Numbered from the stretch's first letter, positions 7,955-16,827 are shown. The stretch is 64,000 nucleotides of DNA from Streptomyces nitrosporeus (GCF_008704555.1 NZ_CP023702.1:1116001-1180000), one strand, 5' to 3'. Notes: a model not told the origin generated them from the sequence alone. Program-made: numbers and translations.

Positions 7955-8878
7955 TCAGAGATTGGTCATGTCGACCGGGATCCGGGGGTCCGCGCCGTCC
8001 CTGAGGACGGTCGCCTCGATGAGGCCGTAGGGCCGGTCGGCGGCGAAGTAGACCTCGTTGTCGTTCTTCAGCCCGAACGGCTCCAGATCGACGAGGAAGT
8101 GGTGGTTGTTGGGCAGTGAGAAGCGGATCTCGTCGATCTCGCTCCGGTTCTCGATGATGCGCGAACCCATCTGGTAGAGGGTCTGCTGGAGCGAGAGGGA
8201 GTAGGTCTCGGCGAAGGCTTCGAGCATGTGCCTGCGTGTCTGCGCGTAGGACTTCTCCCAGTGGGGCATGGGCTGCTCGTCGTCGGTCCAGCCGTAGCGC
8301 CACCGGGCGGAGACGTCCGTCGCCAGGATGCGGTCGTACGCCTCCTTCAGGGTGGTGTACTCGTCCTTGACGTAGCCCCAGAACTCCGAGTGGGTGGAGT
8401 TCAGTACGGTGAGGTCCTTGAGGCCGGAGACGACCTCCCACTTCTCACCGTCGTAGCGGACCTGGGCGGTGCGGGTCTCCTGGCCCTTGCGGACGAAGGA
8501 GTGCTTGATCTCGTCGGCGCCGATGAACTTCGAGTTGCCGTCGGAGGTGGCGATCCGCTCCCAGGCGTACTCCTCGATCCGGATCCGGGCGGCCTTGATC
8601 GGTTCCTGGGAGGTGACGAAGTGCCGGGCGAGGTGGATGCCGAACTGCTCGGCCGACTCGATGCCGTGTTCCTTGGCGAAGGCGAACACCGTGTTCTTGG
8701 TGGTGTCGGTCGGCAGGACGTTGGCGTTGGAACCCGAGTAGTGGACGTCGTCCATGTCGCCGGAGAGGGCGACCGAGACGTTGAGGTCCTTGATGTGGTG
8801 GGTGTCGCCGTCCCGCACGATCCTGACGACGCGGTTCTCTGCTTTGCCGTACTGGTTCTGGCCGAGAATCGTGGGCAT
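7955..8878 (-). CDS. Urate oxidase (uricase)
   Basis: 307 residues, normal length for the family. Oxidises urate with O2 to 5-hydroxyisourate, releasing H2O2. Catalytic residues are recognisable by alignment with fungal uricase: K12 (QNQYGKAENRV), T57 (VLPTDTTKNTV) and H259 (SLPNNHHFLVDL). LQQTLYQMG and the HSEFWGYVKDEYTTL segment are also diagnostic. No cofactor is needed by the family. It starts 7 bases after the HIU hydrolase stop, so the three urate genes form one operon. Expression is likely governed by the dyad operator at 9969-9983. Confidence 0.97.
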   Translation of the reverse strand: MPTILGQNQYGKAENRVVRIVRDGDTHHIKDLNVSVALSGDMDDVHYSGSNANVLPTDTTKNTVFAFAKEHGIESAEQFGIHLARHFVTSQEPIKAARIRIEEYAWERIATSDGNSKFIGADEIKHSFVRKGQETRTAQVRYDGEKWEVVSGLKDLTVLNSTHSEFWGYVKDEYTTLKEAYDRILATDVSARWRYGWTDDEQPMPHWEKSYAQTRRHMLEAFAETYSLSLQQTLYQMGSRIIENRSEIDEIRFSLPNNHHFLVDLEPFGLKNDNEVYFAADRPYGLIEATVLRDGADPRIPVDMTNL

Positions 8879-8885
8879 CTGTCTG

Positions 8886-9287
8886 CTAGCTCCCTCGGTA
8901 TACGGAGTAGCCGAACGGGTTGAGCAGCAGCGGTACGTGATAGTGCTCGCCCGGGGTGACCGCGAACGCGATCGCCACCTCCGGGAAGAACGCGCCGCTG
9001 TCCCTTACGCGGGGGGCGTCCTGCTGCGCCTCGGCTTGCTTCTCTCTGGCGAAGTACGTCTCCGTGTCGAACACGAGCCGTACGTGGGTGGTCCCTTCCG
9101 GCAGGGCCGGCAGGTCTTTGCAGCGCCCGTCCGCGTCGGTCGCGGACGTGCCGAGCGTCAGGTAGCGCCCGTCGCCGCCGCTGCGGGCGGCCAGGGAGAC
9201 GGCGACGGCCTCGGCGGGGCGGCCGATGCTGGTGTCCAGGATGTGGGTGGACACCGATGCGGTGGTGTCGGTGCTCAAGTCCGTCAC
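8886..9287 (-). CDS. 5-hydroxyisourate hydrolase (transthyretin-like)
   Basis: 133 residues. Hydrolyses 5-hydroxyisourate to OHCU, the second step after uricase. It ends in the family-defining C-terminal tetrapeptide YRGS. It carries the active-site segments STHILDTSIGRPA (H15) and GEHYHVPLLLNPFGYSVY. The start is uncertain. The GTG at 9287 is only one base from an AAGGAG motif; the in-frame TTG 9 bases downstream has better spacing and would shorten the product by three residues. Located between OHCU decarboxylase (44-base gap) and uricase (7-base gap). Confidence 0.95.
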   Translation of the reverse strand: MTDLSTDTTASVSTHILDTSIGRPAEAVAVSLAARSGGDGRYLTLGTSATDADGRCKDLPALPEGTTHVRLVFDTETYFAREKQAEAQQDAPRVRDSGAFFPEVAIAFAVTPGEHYHVPLLLNPFGYSVYRGS

Positions 9288-9331
9288 GCTCCTTGCTCTG
9301 TTCGGTACTCCGCCCGAAGTCCCGTGGGGCT

Positions 9332-9838
9332 TCAGGCGTCCTGTAGGAGGCGGGTCAGCCGGATCCGGTTGATCCTGCCCAGTTCGGCGCGCACGATCTC
9401 GCGTTCCCGTCCGGGCGGGTTGCCGAGCCGGGCCTTGAGGGCGTCGCGCATCTGCTCACCGGTGGCGCCGGTGGCGCAGATCAGGAAGACATGTCCGAAC
9501 CGCTCCTGGTAGGCCAGGTTGAGTTCGAGCATCTCCGCCCTGAGGTCCTCGGACGCGCCGTCCATGCCCCGCTGTTCGCGGGCGGACGCCGGGTCCCCGG
9601 GCCTGGGCCGGCCGATCGGCGGGTGTCCCGCCATCGCCTCGTCCAGGTCCTCGCCGGTGAGCTCCGCCGTGGCGGCGTCGCCGGCCCGCAGGAGGTCTTC
9701 GGGGGTGGCGTACGGCCGCCGGGAGAGGATGGCGCTTCCCCATCGGACGCTGGCGCACACCTCGTGGAGTGCGGTGGTGGCGTCCTCGGCCGACTGGGTG
9801 TTGAACCGGGCGAGGCCCGGTATGGAGCTCGTAGTCAC
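9332..9838 (-). CDS. OHCU decarboxylase
   Basis: 168 residues. Decarboxylates 2-oxo-4-hydroxy-4-carboxy-5-ureidoimidazoline to S-allantoin, the last step of urate oxidation. The catalytic His is in MAGHPPIGRP, and the YQERFGHVFLICATGATGEQM block is the family hallmark. I chose the GTG at 9838, which has GGAGG 5 bases upstream; the frame runs further upstream but there it crosses the promoter. First gene of the urate operon. The promoter (9943-9972) leaves an untranslated leader of about 100 bases. Confidence 0.95.
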   Translation of the reverse strand: MTTSSIPGLARFNTQSAEDATTALHEVCASVRWGSAILSRRPYATPEDLLRAGDAATAELTGEDLDEAMAGHPPIGRPRPGDPASAREQRGMDGASEDLRAEMLELNLAYQERFGHVFLICATGATGEQMRDALKARLGNPPGREREIVRAELGRINRIRLTRLLQDA

Positions 9839-10190
9839 GGGAGCCTCCGTGGCCTGTTCTCGCTGCGCGCTGCCGGCGCGGGTCCGGCAGCGCGTCGAAC
9901 CACTCGTCGGACTTTTCGTCGAACTGCTTGTCGGGCTGCGGATAGCTAACGCCCTCCGCAACACCACGTCAACAGTTTGTTGAAATTCCACGAACAGCCG
10001 ATGCGGCCGCCCCGAGTTCGGGACGACGGCATCGGCACGGGCGCGGCCGGAGCGGGGACGCCCGGCGGATCGCGCCCGGAGTCGCGCCCGGAGTCGCGGC
10101 CTGAACCGCGGCCACGGCCGCAGCCGCGGTCACCCCGGGAGCCGCGGCCGCGGTGCGCCGGAAGTCCGCCCGCCGGCGCGGGTGAGGACG
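9839..10190. other. 352-base intergenic region carrying the urate-operon promoter
   Basis: No convincing gene. It contains the leader, promoter and dyad operator of the OHCU operon (9943-9983). Further on it has three tandem 12-base units of the form TCGCGCCCGGAG at 10070-10081, 10082-10093 and (diverged) 10094-10105, and GC-rich palindromic sequence leading to the stop of the HTH gene. Confidence 0.7.
9943..9983 (-). promoter_or_regulatory. Promoter and dyad operator of the urate operon
   Basis: On the minus strand: TTGACG (-35, 9967-9972), 18-base spacer, TAGCTA (-10, 9943-9948; a 17-base spacer gives TTAGCT). The -35 overlaps a perfect 6-base dyad TCAACA-GTT-TGTTGA (9969-9983, plus-strand reading). 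The same 15 bases in the opposite orientation sit at the identical position over the -35 of the catalase gene. Overlap with the -35 suggests repression. Confidence 0.8.
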
Positions 10191-10631
10191 TCAGTCCCCC
10201 TTGGCGGCGTTCTCGCGGTTGAGGTAGTTGTACACGGTGAACCGGGAGACGCCGAGCGCACCGGCCACCGTCTCCACCCCGTGCCGCACGGAGAAGGCTC
10301 CGCGCGCCTCCAGGGTGCGCACGACACCCTGCTTGGCCTTGCGGTCGAGCTCGGCGAGCGGCACACCGTGGTGCCGCTCCATCGCGGCCAGGATGCGGTC
10401 CAGCGAATCCGAGAGCTGCGGCAGCCGGACGGCCACGACCTCCTCCCCCTCCCAGGAGAGGACCACGTCGTCCCCCTCGGCCCGTTCGGGGCCGAGCAGT
10501 TCGGCGCCCATGGCGTCGGCGAGCGGCCGCACCGCGGCGACCAGGGGGTGCCGGTCCACCGTGTGGGCGAAGGCGCGGTCCGCCGGGCGCCCGGACACCT
10601 GATCCGCCGGCCGGCCGGCCGGTACGGTCAC
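10191..10631 (-). CDS. Helix-turn-helix DNA-binding protein (YheO/DauR-like C-terminus)
   Basis: 146 residues. The C-terminal third (GVVRTLEARGAFSVRHGVETVAGALGVSRFTVYNYLNRE) is a clear helix-turn-helix resembling the C-terminal domain of YheO/DauR-type regulators. The N-terminal two thirds is a short alpha/beta domain (GDDVVLSWEGEEVVAVRLPQ, LDRILAAMERHHGVPLAEL) that I do not recognise. The GTG start overlaps the stop of the upstream thiamine-binding gene by 4 bases (GTGA), so the two are translationally coupled. Because it sits between the urate operon and the glyoxylate genes, it is a candidate for the factor that reads one of the shared operators; that is inference. Confidence 0.85.
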   Translation of the reverse strand: MTVPAGRPADQVSGRPADRAFAHTVDRHPLVAAVRPLADAMGAELLGPERAEGDDVVLSWEGEEVVAVRLPQLSDSLDRILAAMERHHGVPLAELDRKAKQGVVRTLEARGAFSVRHGVETVAGALGVSRFTVYNYLNRENAAKGD

Positions 10632-10879
10632 GGGCCCTCCTCCCCGACCACGTTCACCTGGAGGGACACCCGGGTGGCACCGGAGGCCAGCGTCCGCCGC
10701 AGCAGCGAGTCCACCGCCGTGAGCACCCGGTCGGCACCGCCCTCGGCCGTGTTGCCGAAGGGGCCCACGTCCACCGCGTCGAGACCGGCCGCCTCGATGA
10801 CCTCCCTCGCCACCAGGGCGTGGGCCGGCGCCTCGTCGAGATCGAAGGGCTCGGTGGTGAATTCCACCCTCAAGCGCAC
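10628..10879 (-). CDS. Small thiamine-binding protein (DUF77/MTH1187-like)
   Basis: 83 residues, a single ferredoxin-like alpha/beta domain. The pattern RLRVEFTTEPFDLDEAPAHALVAREVIEAAGL followed by DVGPFGNTAEG matches the small family annotated as thiamine-binding (DUF77). The GTG is preceded by GGGAGG with a 4-base spacer. The coupled partner is a DNA-binding protein. Glyoxylate carboligase in the same neighbourhood needs thiamine diphosphate, so a thiamine-sensing role is conceivable but untested. Diverges from hyi across 150 bases. Confidence 0.8.
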   Translation of the reverse strand: MRLRVEFTTEPFDLDEAPAHALVAREVIEAAGLDAVDVGPFGNTAEGGADRVLTAVDSLLRRTLASGATRVSLQVNVVGEEGP

Positions 10880-10954
10880 GGTGCCTCCCTCATGTCCCGC
10901 CGCGGACGTCGGGCTCCACGGCTCGCTTCGACCCTACGCAATCGGTACGGCCTC

Positions 10955-11020
10955 TTGACAGCCCAGCCACCGGCCATGCAACCTTCCATCACGCAGAAAC
11001 TAACTTCCGCAATACGGAAG
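10955..11020 (+). promoter_or_regulatory. hyi-glxR promoter with TTCC-N7-GGAA operator over the ribosome site
   Basis: TTGACA (10955-10960), 18-base spacer and CAACCT (10979-10984) give a credible promoter, with transcription starting near 10991. Downstream, C-TTCCG-CAATA-CGGAA-G (11004-11020) is a perfect dyad (TTCC-N7-GGAA) whose right arm merges into the GGAAGGAG ribosome site of hyi. A repressor bound there would block elongation or initiation. The same dyad type lies upstream of gcl. Confidence 0.75.
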
Positions 11021-11029
11021 GAGCGCTTC

Positions 11030-11863
11030 ATGGGTTACTCGGACCAGCGCTTCGATGTGAACCTCTCGATCCTCTTCACCGAACTCCCGCTCCTGCGGCG
11101 CCCGGCGGCGGCGGCCGCCGCGGGCTTCACCGCGGTCGAGCTCTGGTGGCCGTGGACCCGGACCCCCACCCCCGCGCGGACCGAACTGGACGCCCTGAAG
11201 AAGGCGCTCGACGACGCGGGGACCCAGCTGGTCGGGCTGAACTTCTACGCCGGCGAGCTGCCCGGACCCGACCGCGGGGCGCTCTCCCTGCCGGGCGCCG
11301 AGTCGGAGCGCTTCCGGGCGAACGTCGAGGTCGCCGCCTCGTTCGCGGCCGCGACGGGCTGCCGGGCGCTCAACGCCCTCTACGGGAACCGCGTGGAGGG
11401 CGTCGACCCCGCCCTCCAGGACGAACTCGCCCTGGAGAACCTCTCCCTGGCCGCCCGCGCGGCCCATGACATCGGCGCGACACTGCTGGTCGAGGCCCTC
11501 AACGGGCCCGAGTCACCGCGGTATCCGCTGCTGAGCGCACCGGCCGCGATCGAGGTCGTGGACCGGGTCAACGAGGCCACCGGTCTCGGCAACGCGGCGT
11601 TCCTGCTGGACCTGTACCACCTGTCCATGAACGGCGAGGACCTCTCCCAGGTCATCAAGGCGTACGCCGGCCGGACCGGTCACGTCCAGATCGCCGACAA
11701 CCCGGGGCGCGGCGCCCCCGGTACCGGCTCGCTCCCGCTCGAACAGCTCCTCGACGAACTGACCGAGGCCGGTTACACGGGCAGGGTCGGCCTGGAGTAC
11801 AAGCCGGGCGACGCCCCGAGCCAGGAGTCCTTCGGCTGGCTCCCCGCCGGCCACCGGGCCTGA
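11030..11863 (+). CDS. hyi: Hydroxypyruvate isomerase
   Basis: 277 residues, TIM-barrel sugar-phosphate-isomerase-like fold. Interconverts hydroxypyruvate and tartronate semialdehyde beside Gcl and GlxR. Visible family segments are NLSILFTELPLL, AGFTAVELWWPW, LVGLNFYAGELPGPDRG, LLVEALNGPESPRYPL, FLLDLYHLSMNGED, HVQIADNPGRGAPGTG and GRVGLEYKPG, with acidic metal ligands in the VEALN and LLDLYH strands. Start chosen at the ATG after GGAAGGAG. Followed by glxR after 37 bases, forming a two-gene operon. Confidence 0.94.
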   Translation: MGYSDQRFDVNLSILFTELPLLRRPAAAAAAGFTAVELWWPWTRTPTPARTELDALKKALDDAGTQLVGLNFYAGELPGPDRGALSLPGAESERFRANVEVAASFAAATGCRALNALYGNRVEGVDPALQDELALENLSLAARAAHDIGATLLVEALNGPESPRYPLLSAPAAIEVVDRVNEATGLGNAAFLLDLYHLSMNGEDLSQVIKAYAGRTGHVQIADNPGRGAPGTGSLPLEQLLDELTEAGYTGRVGLEYKPGDAPSQESFGWLPAGHRA

Positions 11864-11900
11864 GGCCCGCCCCGCAACCCCACTCACCGGAAGGCTCCCC

Positions 11901-12794
11901 ATGAGCAGCAATCTCCCCAAGGTCGCCTGGATCGGACTCGGCATCATGGGCTCGCCCATGTCGGAGAACCTGGTCGGGGCCGGTTACGACGTCACCGGAT
12001 ACACCCTGGAGCAGGACAAGATCGACCGGCTGACCGCGGCCGGCGGCAAGGGTGCCGCCTCCGTCGCCGAAGCCGTGCGCGAGGCCGACGTCGTGATCAC
12101 GATGGTCCCCGCCTCCCCCCAGGTCGAGGCGGTCGCCTACGGCCCGGACGGCATCCTGGAGAACGCCCGTCCGGGCACCCTGCTGATCGACATGTCGTCG
12201 ATCACCCCCCGGACGTCCGTGGACCTCGCGGCGAACGCGCGGGAGAAGGGCATACGCGTCCTGGACGCCCCGGTCTCCGGTGGTGAGGCCGGGGCGGTCG
12301 AGGCGGTGCTGTCCATCATGGCCGGGGGCGAGCGGGCCGACTTCGACGAGGCGCTGCCCCTGCTCCGCGCCCTCGGGAAGACGATCGTGCTGTGCGGGCC
12401 GCACGGCTCGGGCCAGACGGTCAAGGCGGCCAACCAGCTGATCGTCGCCGTCAACATCCAGGCCTGCGCCGAGGCCGTGGTCTTCCTGGAGAAGTCCGGG
12501 GTCGACCTGGCCGCCGCGCTCGACGTCCTGAACGGCGGGCTGGCCGGCTCGACGGTCCTGACCCGCAAGAAGGACAACTTCCTGAAGCGCGACTTCGCGC
12601 CCGGTTTCCGGATCGACCTGCACCACAAGGACATGGGCATCGTCACGGACGCCGCCCGCGGCGTCGGCTCCGCCCTGCCCGTCGGCGCCGTGGTCGCCCA
12701 GCTGATCGCCTCGTCGCGCGCCCAGGGGGACGGCGGCCTGGACCACTCGGCCCTGCTGCGGTCCGTCGAGCGCCTCTCCGGCGACCGGGTCTGA
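11901..12794 (+). CDS. glxR: 2-hydroxy-3-oxopropionate (tartronate semialdehyde) reductase
   Basis: 297 residues, beta-hydroxyacid dehydrogenase family. Reduces tartronate semialdehyde, the Gcl product, to D-glycerate. The N-terminal Rossmann motif is WIGLGIMGSPMSENL. DAPVSGGEAGA is the substrate-binding loop, and the catalytic Lys is in GSGQTVKAANQ. The C-terminal helical domain includes GFRIDLHHKDMGI. GGAAGG precedes the ATG. Second gene after hyi; a strong hairpin follows at 12821-12878. Confidence 0.95.
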   Translation: MSSNLPKVAWIGLGIMGSPMSENLVGAGYDVTGYTLEQDKIDRLTAAGGKGAASVAEAVREADVVITMVPASPQVEAVAYGPDGILENARPGTLLIDMSSITPRTSVDLAANAREKGIRVLDAPVSGGEAGAVEAVLSIMAGGERADFDEALPLLRALGKTIVLCGPHGSGQTVKAANQLIVAVNIQACAEAVVFLEKSGVDLAAALDVLNGGLAGSTVLTRKKDNFLKRDFAPGFRIDLHHKDMGIVTDAARGVGSALPVGAVVAQLIASSRAQGDGGLDHSALLRSVERLSGDRV

Positions 12795-12820
12795 CCGCCC
12801 GCCCCCAGGGCCCCCGAACC

Positions 12821-12878
12821 CCGGGCCGTGGCGGCGCCGACACCTGTCCTGTCGCGCCCAGGCGCCGCCACGGCCCGG
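12821..12878 (+). terminator. Terminator hairpin after hyi-glxR
   Basis: A perfect 18-base stem (12821-12838 with 12861-12878) around a 22-base loop, 26 bases after the glxR stop. It separates this operon from the catalase promoter, which begins 18 bases beyond. Confidence 0.82.
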
Positions 12879-12895
12879 AACCACTTCCTCCGAAT

Positions 12896-12936
12896 TCAAC
12901 AAACTGTTGACGCGCTGTTCGCGCCGGACCTACGCT
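12896..12936 (+). promoter_or_regulatory. Catalase promoter with dyad operator shared with the urate operon
   Basis: TTGACG (12907-12912), 18-base spacer and TACGCT (12931-12936) form the promoter. The dyad TCAACA-AAC-TGTTGA (12896-12910) overlaps the -35 by its last four bases, exactly as in the urate operon promoter, and its 15 bases are the reverse complement of that site as read on the plus strand. Common control of uricase and catalase is predicted. Confidence 0.8.
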
Positions 12937-12973
12937 CCCCAGGCCGTCAGCAGCTCCCGTACGGAAGGTCCCC

Positions 12974-14431
12974 ATGTCCCAGCGTGTGCTCACGACCGAG
13001 TCAGGCGCTCCGGTCGCCGACAACCAGAACTCCGCCACGGCCGGTCCCGGCGGGCCGATCCTGCTCCAGGACCAGCACCTGCTGGAGAAACTGGCCCGGT
13101 TCAACCGCGAACGCATCCCGGAGCGCGTGGTGCATGCCCGCGGTTCGGGCGCGTACGGCTACTTCGAGGTGACGGACGACGTCACCGCCTTCACCCGCGC
13201 CGGCTTCCTGTCCGAAGTGGGCCGCCGGACCGAGACGTTCGTCCGCTTCTCGACGGTCGCCGACTCCCTCGGCGGCGCCGACGCGGTGCGCGACCCGCGC
13301 GGCTTCGCCGTCAAGTTCTACACGGACGAGGGCAATTACGACCTGGTCGGCAACAACACCCCGGTCTTCTTCATCAAGGACCCGGTGAAGTTCCCCGACT
13401 TCATCCACTCGCAGAAGCGCGATCCCTTCACGGGTCGTCAGGAGCCGGACAACGTCTGGGACTTCTGGGCGCACTCCCCCGAGGCCACGCACCAGGTGAC
13501 CTGGCTGATGGGCGACCGCGGCATCCCCGCGTCCTACCGCCACATGAACGGCTACGGTTCGCACACCTACCGCTGGACGAACGCGACCGGTGAGTCCTTC
13601 TACGTGAAGTACCACTTCAAGACCAACCAGGGCGTCCGCTCGCTCTCCGCCGAGCAGGCCGCCGAACTCGTCGGCCGGGACACGGCCTCGCACCAGACCG
13701 ACCTGCTCCAGGCCATCGAGCGCGGGGTGAACCCGTCCTGGACCCTGTACGTCCAGCTGATGCCGGAGGCGGAGGCCGCCGGCTACCGCTTCAACCCGTT
13801 CGACGTCACCAAGGTGTGGCCGCACGCCGACCACCCGCTCCGGCGGGTGGGCCGGCTGGTCCTGGACCGCAACCCGGACAACGTCTTCGCGGAGGTCGAG
13901 CAGGCGGCGTTCTCCCCGAACAACTTCGTGCCCGGCATCGGCCCGTCCCCGGACAAGATGCTCCAGGGCCGGCTGTTCGCGTACGCCGACGCGCAGCGCT
14001 ACCGCCTGGGCATCAACCACACCCAGCTCCCGGTCAACGCGCCGAGGGCCGCCACCGTCGACACCTACGGACGCGACGGCCTGCACGCCACCCGGTACGG
14101 CTCGCGGCACGACAAGAACTACGAGCCCAACTCGTACGCCGGACCGGCCGAGACGGGCCAGGCGCTGGCCGGCCCGCTCGCGGTGCACGGCTGGACCGGT
14201 ACGCACGAGGCGCCCGCCCACACCAAGGACGACGACTTCTTCCAGGCGGGCGAGCTCTACCGGCTGATGTCGGCCGACGAGAAGGACCGGCTGATCGCCA
14301 ACATCGCCGGCGGCCTCTCCCAAGTCACCCGCGACGACGTGATCGAGAAGAACCTCTCCCACTTCCACGCCGCCGACCCGGAGTACGGCAAGCGCGTGGA
14401 GGAGGCGGTCCGCGCCCTGCGCGAGGACTGA
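12974..14431 (+). CDS. katA: Catalase (small-subunit, haem)
   Basis: 485 residues, normal for clade 3 catalases. Disproportionates H2O2, the by-product of uricase. The distal His is H54 ([16 protein letters not shown]), the catalytic Asn lies in [20 protein letters not shown], and the proximal haem Tyr is in [14 protein letters not shown]. The C-terminus carries the usual [18 protein letters not shown] region. The start is the ATG after GGAAGG (12963-12968). It shares a 15-base operator with the urate operon, which supports a dedicated role in urate catabolism rather than a general stress role only. Confidence 0.96.
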   Translation: MSQRVLTTESGAPVADNQNSATAGPGGPILLQDQHLLEKLARFNRERIPERVVHARGSGAYGYFEVTDDVTAFTRAGFLSEVGRRTETFVRFSTVADSLGGADAVRDPRGFAVKFYTDEGNYDLVGNNTPVFFIKDPVKFPDFIHSQKRDPFTGRQEPDNVWDFWAHSPEATHQVTWLMGDRGIPASYRHMNGYGSHTYRWTNATGESFYVKYHFKTNQGVRSLSAEQAAELVGRDTASHQTDLLQAIERGVNPSWTLYVQLMPEAEAAGYRFNPFDVTKVWPHADHPLRRVGRLVLDRNPDNVFAEVEQAAFSPNNFVPGIGPSPDKMLQGRLFAYADAQRYRLGINHTQLPVNAPRAATVDTYGRDGLHATRYGSRHDKNYEPNSYAGPAETGQALAGPLAVHGWTGTHEAPAHTKDDDFFQAGELYRLMSADEKDRLIANIAGGLSQVTRDDVIEKNLSHFHAADPEYGKRVEEAVRALRED

Positions 14432-14910
14432 CACCCCGCGCCCTCTCCCCCGAGGGCCCCGCCGTGCCGCGCATCCGGACGAGGGGTGCCGTGCGGCACG
14501 GCGGGAGGGGACCCGCGGCGGCGGACGACGCCAGTGCGGTGGCGTGGGGCCGGGCGGCCCGGACCTGACCTGAAGGACCGGACCGCCCGGCCCGCGTACC
14601 GCCGCCGCGGTCACGTGGGCGGCCCCGGCCGACCCCGGGGCCACGGAGCACGGGGAAGAGGGCGGAGCAGGGCACGGCGGCGCGGCGCACGGGCGGGACC
14701 CGTGCGCCGCGCCGCCGTTCCGCGCCCGCCCCTGTTCCGGTGCGCGCGGGGCGGGTCCGGACCGTGCGCACCGTCCGGGCCCGCCGGTCCCCAGGGTCTC
14801 TTCCGTGAACGGCACGGCCCGGACCAGGGCCTCCTCCGCCGCTCCCCACTCCCGGTGCCGCCGCAGCAGCAGGCCGGGATCCACGGCCCGCCGCCCGCCC
14901 GGACGCCGGA
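14432..14910. other. Intergenic region between convergent catalase and gcl
   Basis: About 480 bases with no gene I can support. Frames that stay open here are Arg/Pro/Gly-rich without ribosome sites or recognisable domains. The region ends at the strong hairpin at 14911-14951. Confidence 0.6.
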
Positions 14911-14951
14911 GCCCCCGGCCCCGGACACCGCGGGTGTCCGGGGCCGGGGGC
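14911..14951. terminator. Very strong hairpin terminator downstream of gcl
   Basis: A perfect 19-base stem (14911-14929 with 14933-14951) with a GCG loop, 22 bases beyond the gcl stop. It can act on transcripts arriving from either side. Confidence 0.88.
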
Positions 14952-14973
14952 CGGGCCGTCGCCTTCGTGGACG

Positions 14974-16758
14974 TCAGGAGGCGGCCAGGGGGCGGATCGC
15001 CGTAGGGGCGTGGTGGGGTTCGGTCGCGAGGTCCTCGAACTCGTTGACGGAGGCGATGTCCGTCCCGCTCATCGCGATGTTCGTGACGCGTTCCAGGATC
15101 GCCTCGACCACGACCGGCACCCGGTGTTCCGCCGCCAGTTTCTTCGCCTCCTCGAAGGCGGGCAGCAGGCCGTCCGGTTCCGTCACCCGGATCGCCCTGC
15201 AGCCGAGGCCCTCGACGACCTTGACGTGGTCCACGCCGTAGACGCCCAGCTCCGGGGAGTTAATGTTCTCGAACTCCAGGCTGACCTGGAAGTCGATGTC
15301 GAAGGCGCGCTGCGCCTGGCGGATCAGCCCCAGATAGGAGTTGTTGACCAGGACGTGCACGTAGGGGATGCGGTGCTGGGCGCCGACGGCCAGTTCCTCC
15401 AGCATGAACTGGAAGTCGTAGTCGCCGGAGAGCGCGACGACGGAGCCGTACGGGTCGGCCGTGGCGACCCCGAGCGCGGCGGGGATGGTCCAGCCGAGCG
15501 GGCCCGCCTGGCCGCAGTTGATCCAGTGGCGCGGCCGGTGGACGTGGAGCATCTGCGCCCCGGCGATCTGGGAGAGGCCGATGGTGGTGACGTAGCGGGT
15601 CTCCGGTCCGAAGGCGCGGTTCATCTCCTCGTAGACGCGCTGCGGTTTCAGCGGGACGTCGTCGAAGTGGGTGCGGCGCTGGAGGGTCGCCCGGCGCTCC
15701 TGGGTGGCGGCGGCCCAGCTCGTCCGGTCCTTCAGCCGGCCGGCCGCCTTGCGTTCACGGGCGATGCCGACGAAGAGCTCCAGGGCGGCCTTCGCGTCGG
15801 AGGCGATGCCGAGGTCCGGGGCGAAGATCCTGCCCAGCTGGGTGGGTTCGATGTCGACGTGGACGAAGGTGCGGCCCCGGGTGTAGACGTCCAGCCTGCC
15901 GGTGTGGCGGTTGGCCCAGCGGTTGCCGATGCCCAGGACGAAGTCGGATTCCAGGAAGTTCGCGTTGCCGTAGCGGTGCGAGGTCTGGAGGCCGACCATG
16001 CCCGCGTTGAGCGCGTGGCCGTCGGGGAGGGCGCCCCAGCCCATGAGGGTGGGGACGACCGGGACGCCGGTCAGCTCGGCGAACTCCACGAGGAGGTCCG
16101 GGGCGTCGGCGTTGATGACGCCGCCCCCGGCGACGATCAGCGGGCGCTCGGACGCCTCCAGCATGTCCAGGGCGCGCTCGATCTGCCTGCGGCTCGCGGC
16201 GGGCTTGTGCACCGGCAGCGGCTCGTACAGCTCGGGGTCGAACTCGATCTCGGTCAGCTGCACGTCGATCGGCAGGTCGACGAGGACCGGGCCCGGCCGG
16301 CCGGAGCGCATCAGGTGGAACGCGCGCTGGAAGACGCCGGGGACCTGGGCCGCCTCCAGCACGGTGGTGGCGGACTTGGTCACCGGGGCGGCGATGGAGG
16401 CGATGTCGACGGCCTGGAAGTCCTCCTTGTGGAGCACGGCCGTCGGGGCCTGGCCGGTGATGCAGAGGATCGGGACGGAGTCGGCGGCGGCGGAGTACAG
16501 GCCGGTGATCATGTCGGTGCCGGCCGGTCCCGACGTACCGATGCAGACACCGATGTTCCCGGCCTCGGCACGGGTGTAGCCCTCGGCCATGTGCGAGGCG
16601 CCCTCGACGTGCCGGGCCAGGGTGTGGTGCACCCCGCCGGCCGCCTTGAGCGCCGCGTAGAACGGGTTGATCGCGGCGCCCGGCACACCGAACGCGTGGG
16701 TGACGCCTTCGCGCTTGAGGATCTCGACTGCCGCGCGGGCAGCGGTCATACGGGGCAT
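14974..16758 (-). CDS. gcl: Glyoxylate carboligase (tartronate semialdehyde synthase)
   Basis: 594 residues, against about 593 in E. coli Gcl. A thiamine diphosphate enzyme joining two glyoxylates to tartronate semialdehyde plus CO2. It has the Gcl-specific Val51 ([14 protein letters not shown]) where other ThDP enzymes have the catalytic Glu. Near-diagnostic Gcl segments include [51 protein letters not shown] and the GDYDFQF ThDP-Mg motif. Start chosen at the ATG with AGGAG 6 bases upstream; an upstream GTG extension would run into the operators. Two TTCC-N7-GGAA-type operators lie 70-105 bases upstream. Confidence 0.96.
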   Translation of the reverse strand: MPRMTAARAAVEILKREGVTHAFGVPGAAINPFYAALKAAGGVHHTLARHVEGASHMAEGYTRAEAGNIGVCIGTSGPAGTDMITGLYSAAADSVPILCITGQAPTAVLHKEDFQAVDIASIAAPVTKSATTVLEAAQVPGVFQRAFHLMRSGRPGPVLVDLPIDVQLTEIEFDPELYEPLPVHKPAASRRQIERALDMLEASERPLIVAGGGVINADAPDLLVEFAELTGVPVVPTLMGWGALPDGHALNAGMVGLQTSHRYGNANFLESDFVLGIGNRWANRHTGRLDVYTRGRTFVHVDIEPTQLGRIFAPDLGIASDAKAALELFVGIARERKAAGRLKDRTSWAAATQERRATLQRRTHFDDVPLKPQRVYEEMNRAFGPETRYVTTIGLSQIAGAQMLHVHRPRHWINCGQAGPLGWTIPAALGVATADPYGSVVALSGDYDFQFMLEELAVGAQHRIPYVHVLVNNSYLGLIRQAQRAFDIDFQVSLEFENINSPELGVYGVDHVKVVEGLGCRAIRVTEPDGLLPAFEEAKKLAAEHRVPVVVEAILERVTNIAMSGTDIASVNEFEDLATEPHHAPTAIRPLAAS

Positions 16759-16827
16759 GGAGCACTCCTGCTCGGACGTGGTGGATTCGGGCTCTGTCGC
16801 GCCACCTGAGAGCACCACTTCCACAAA

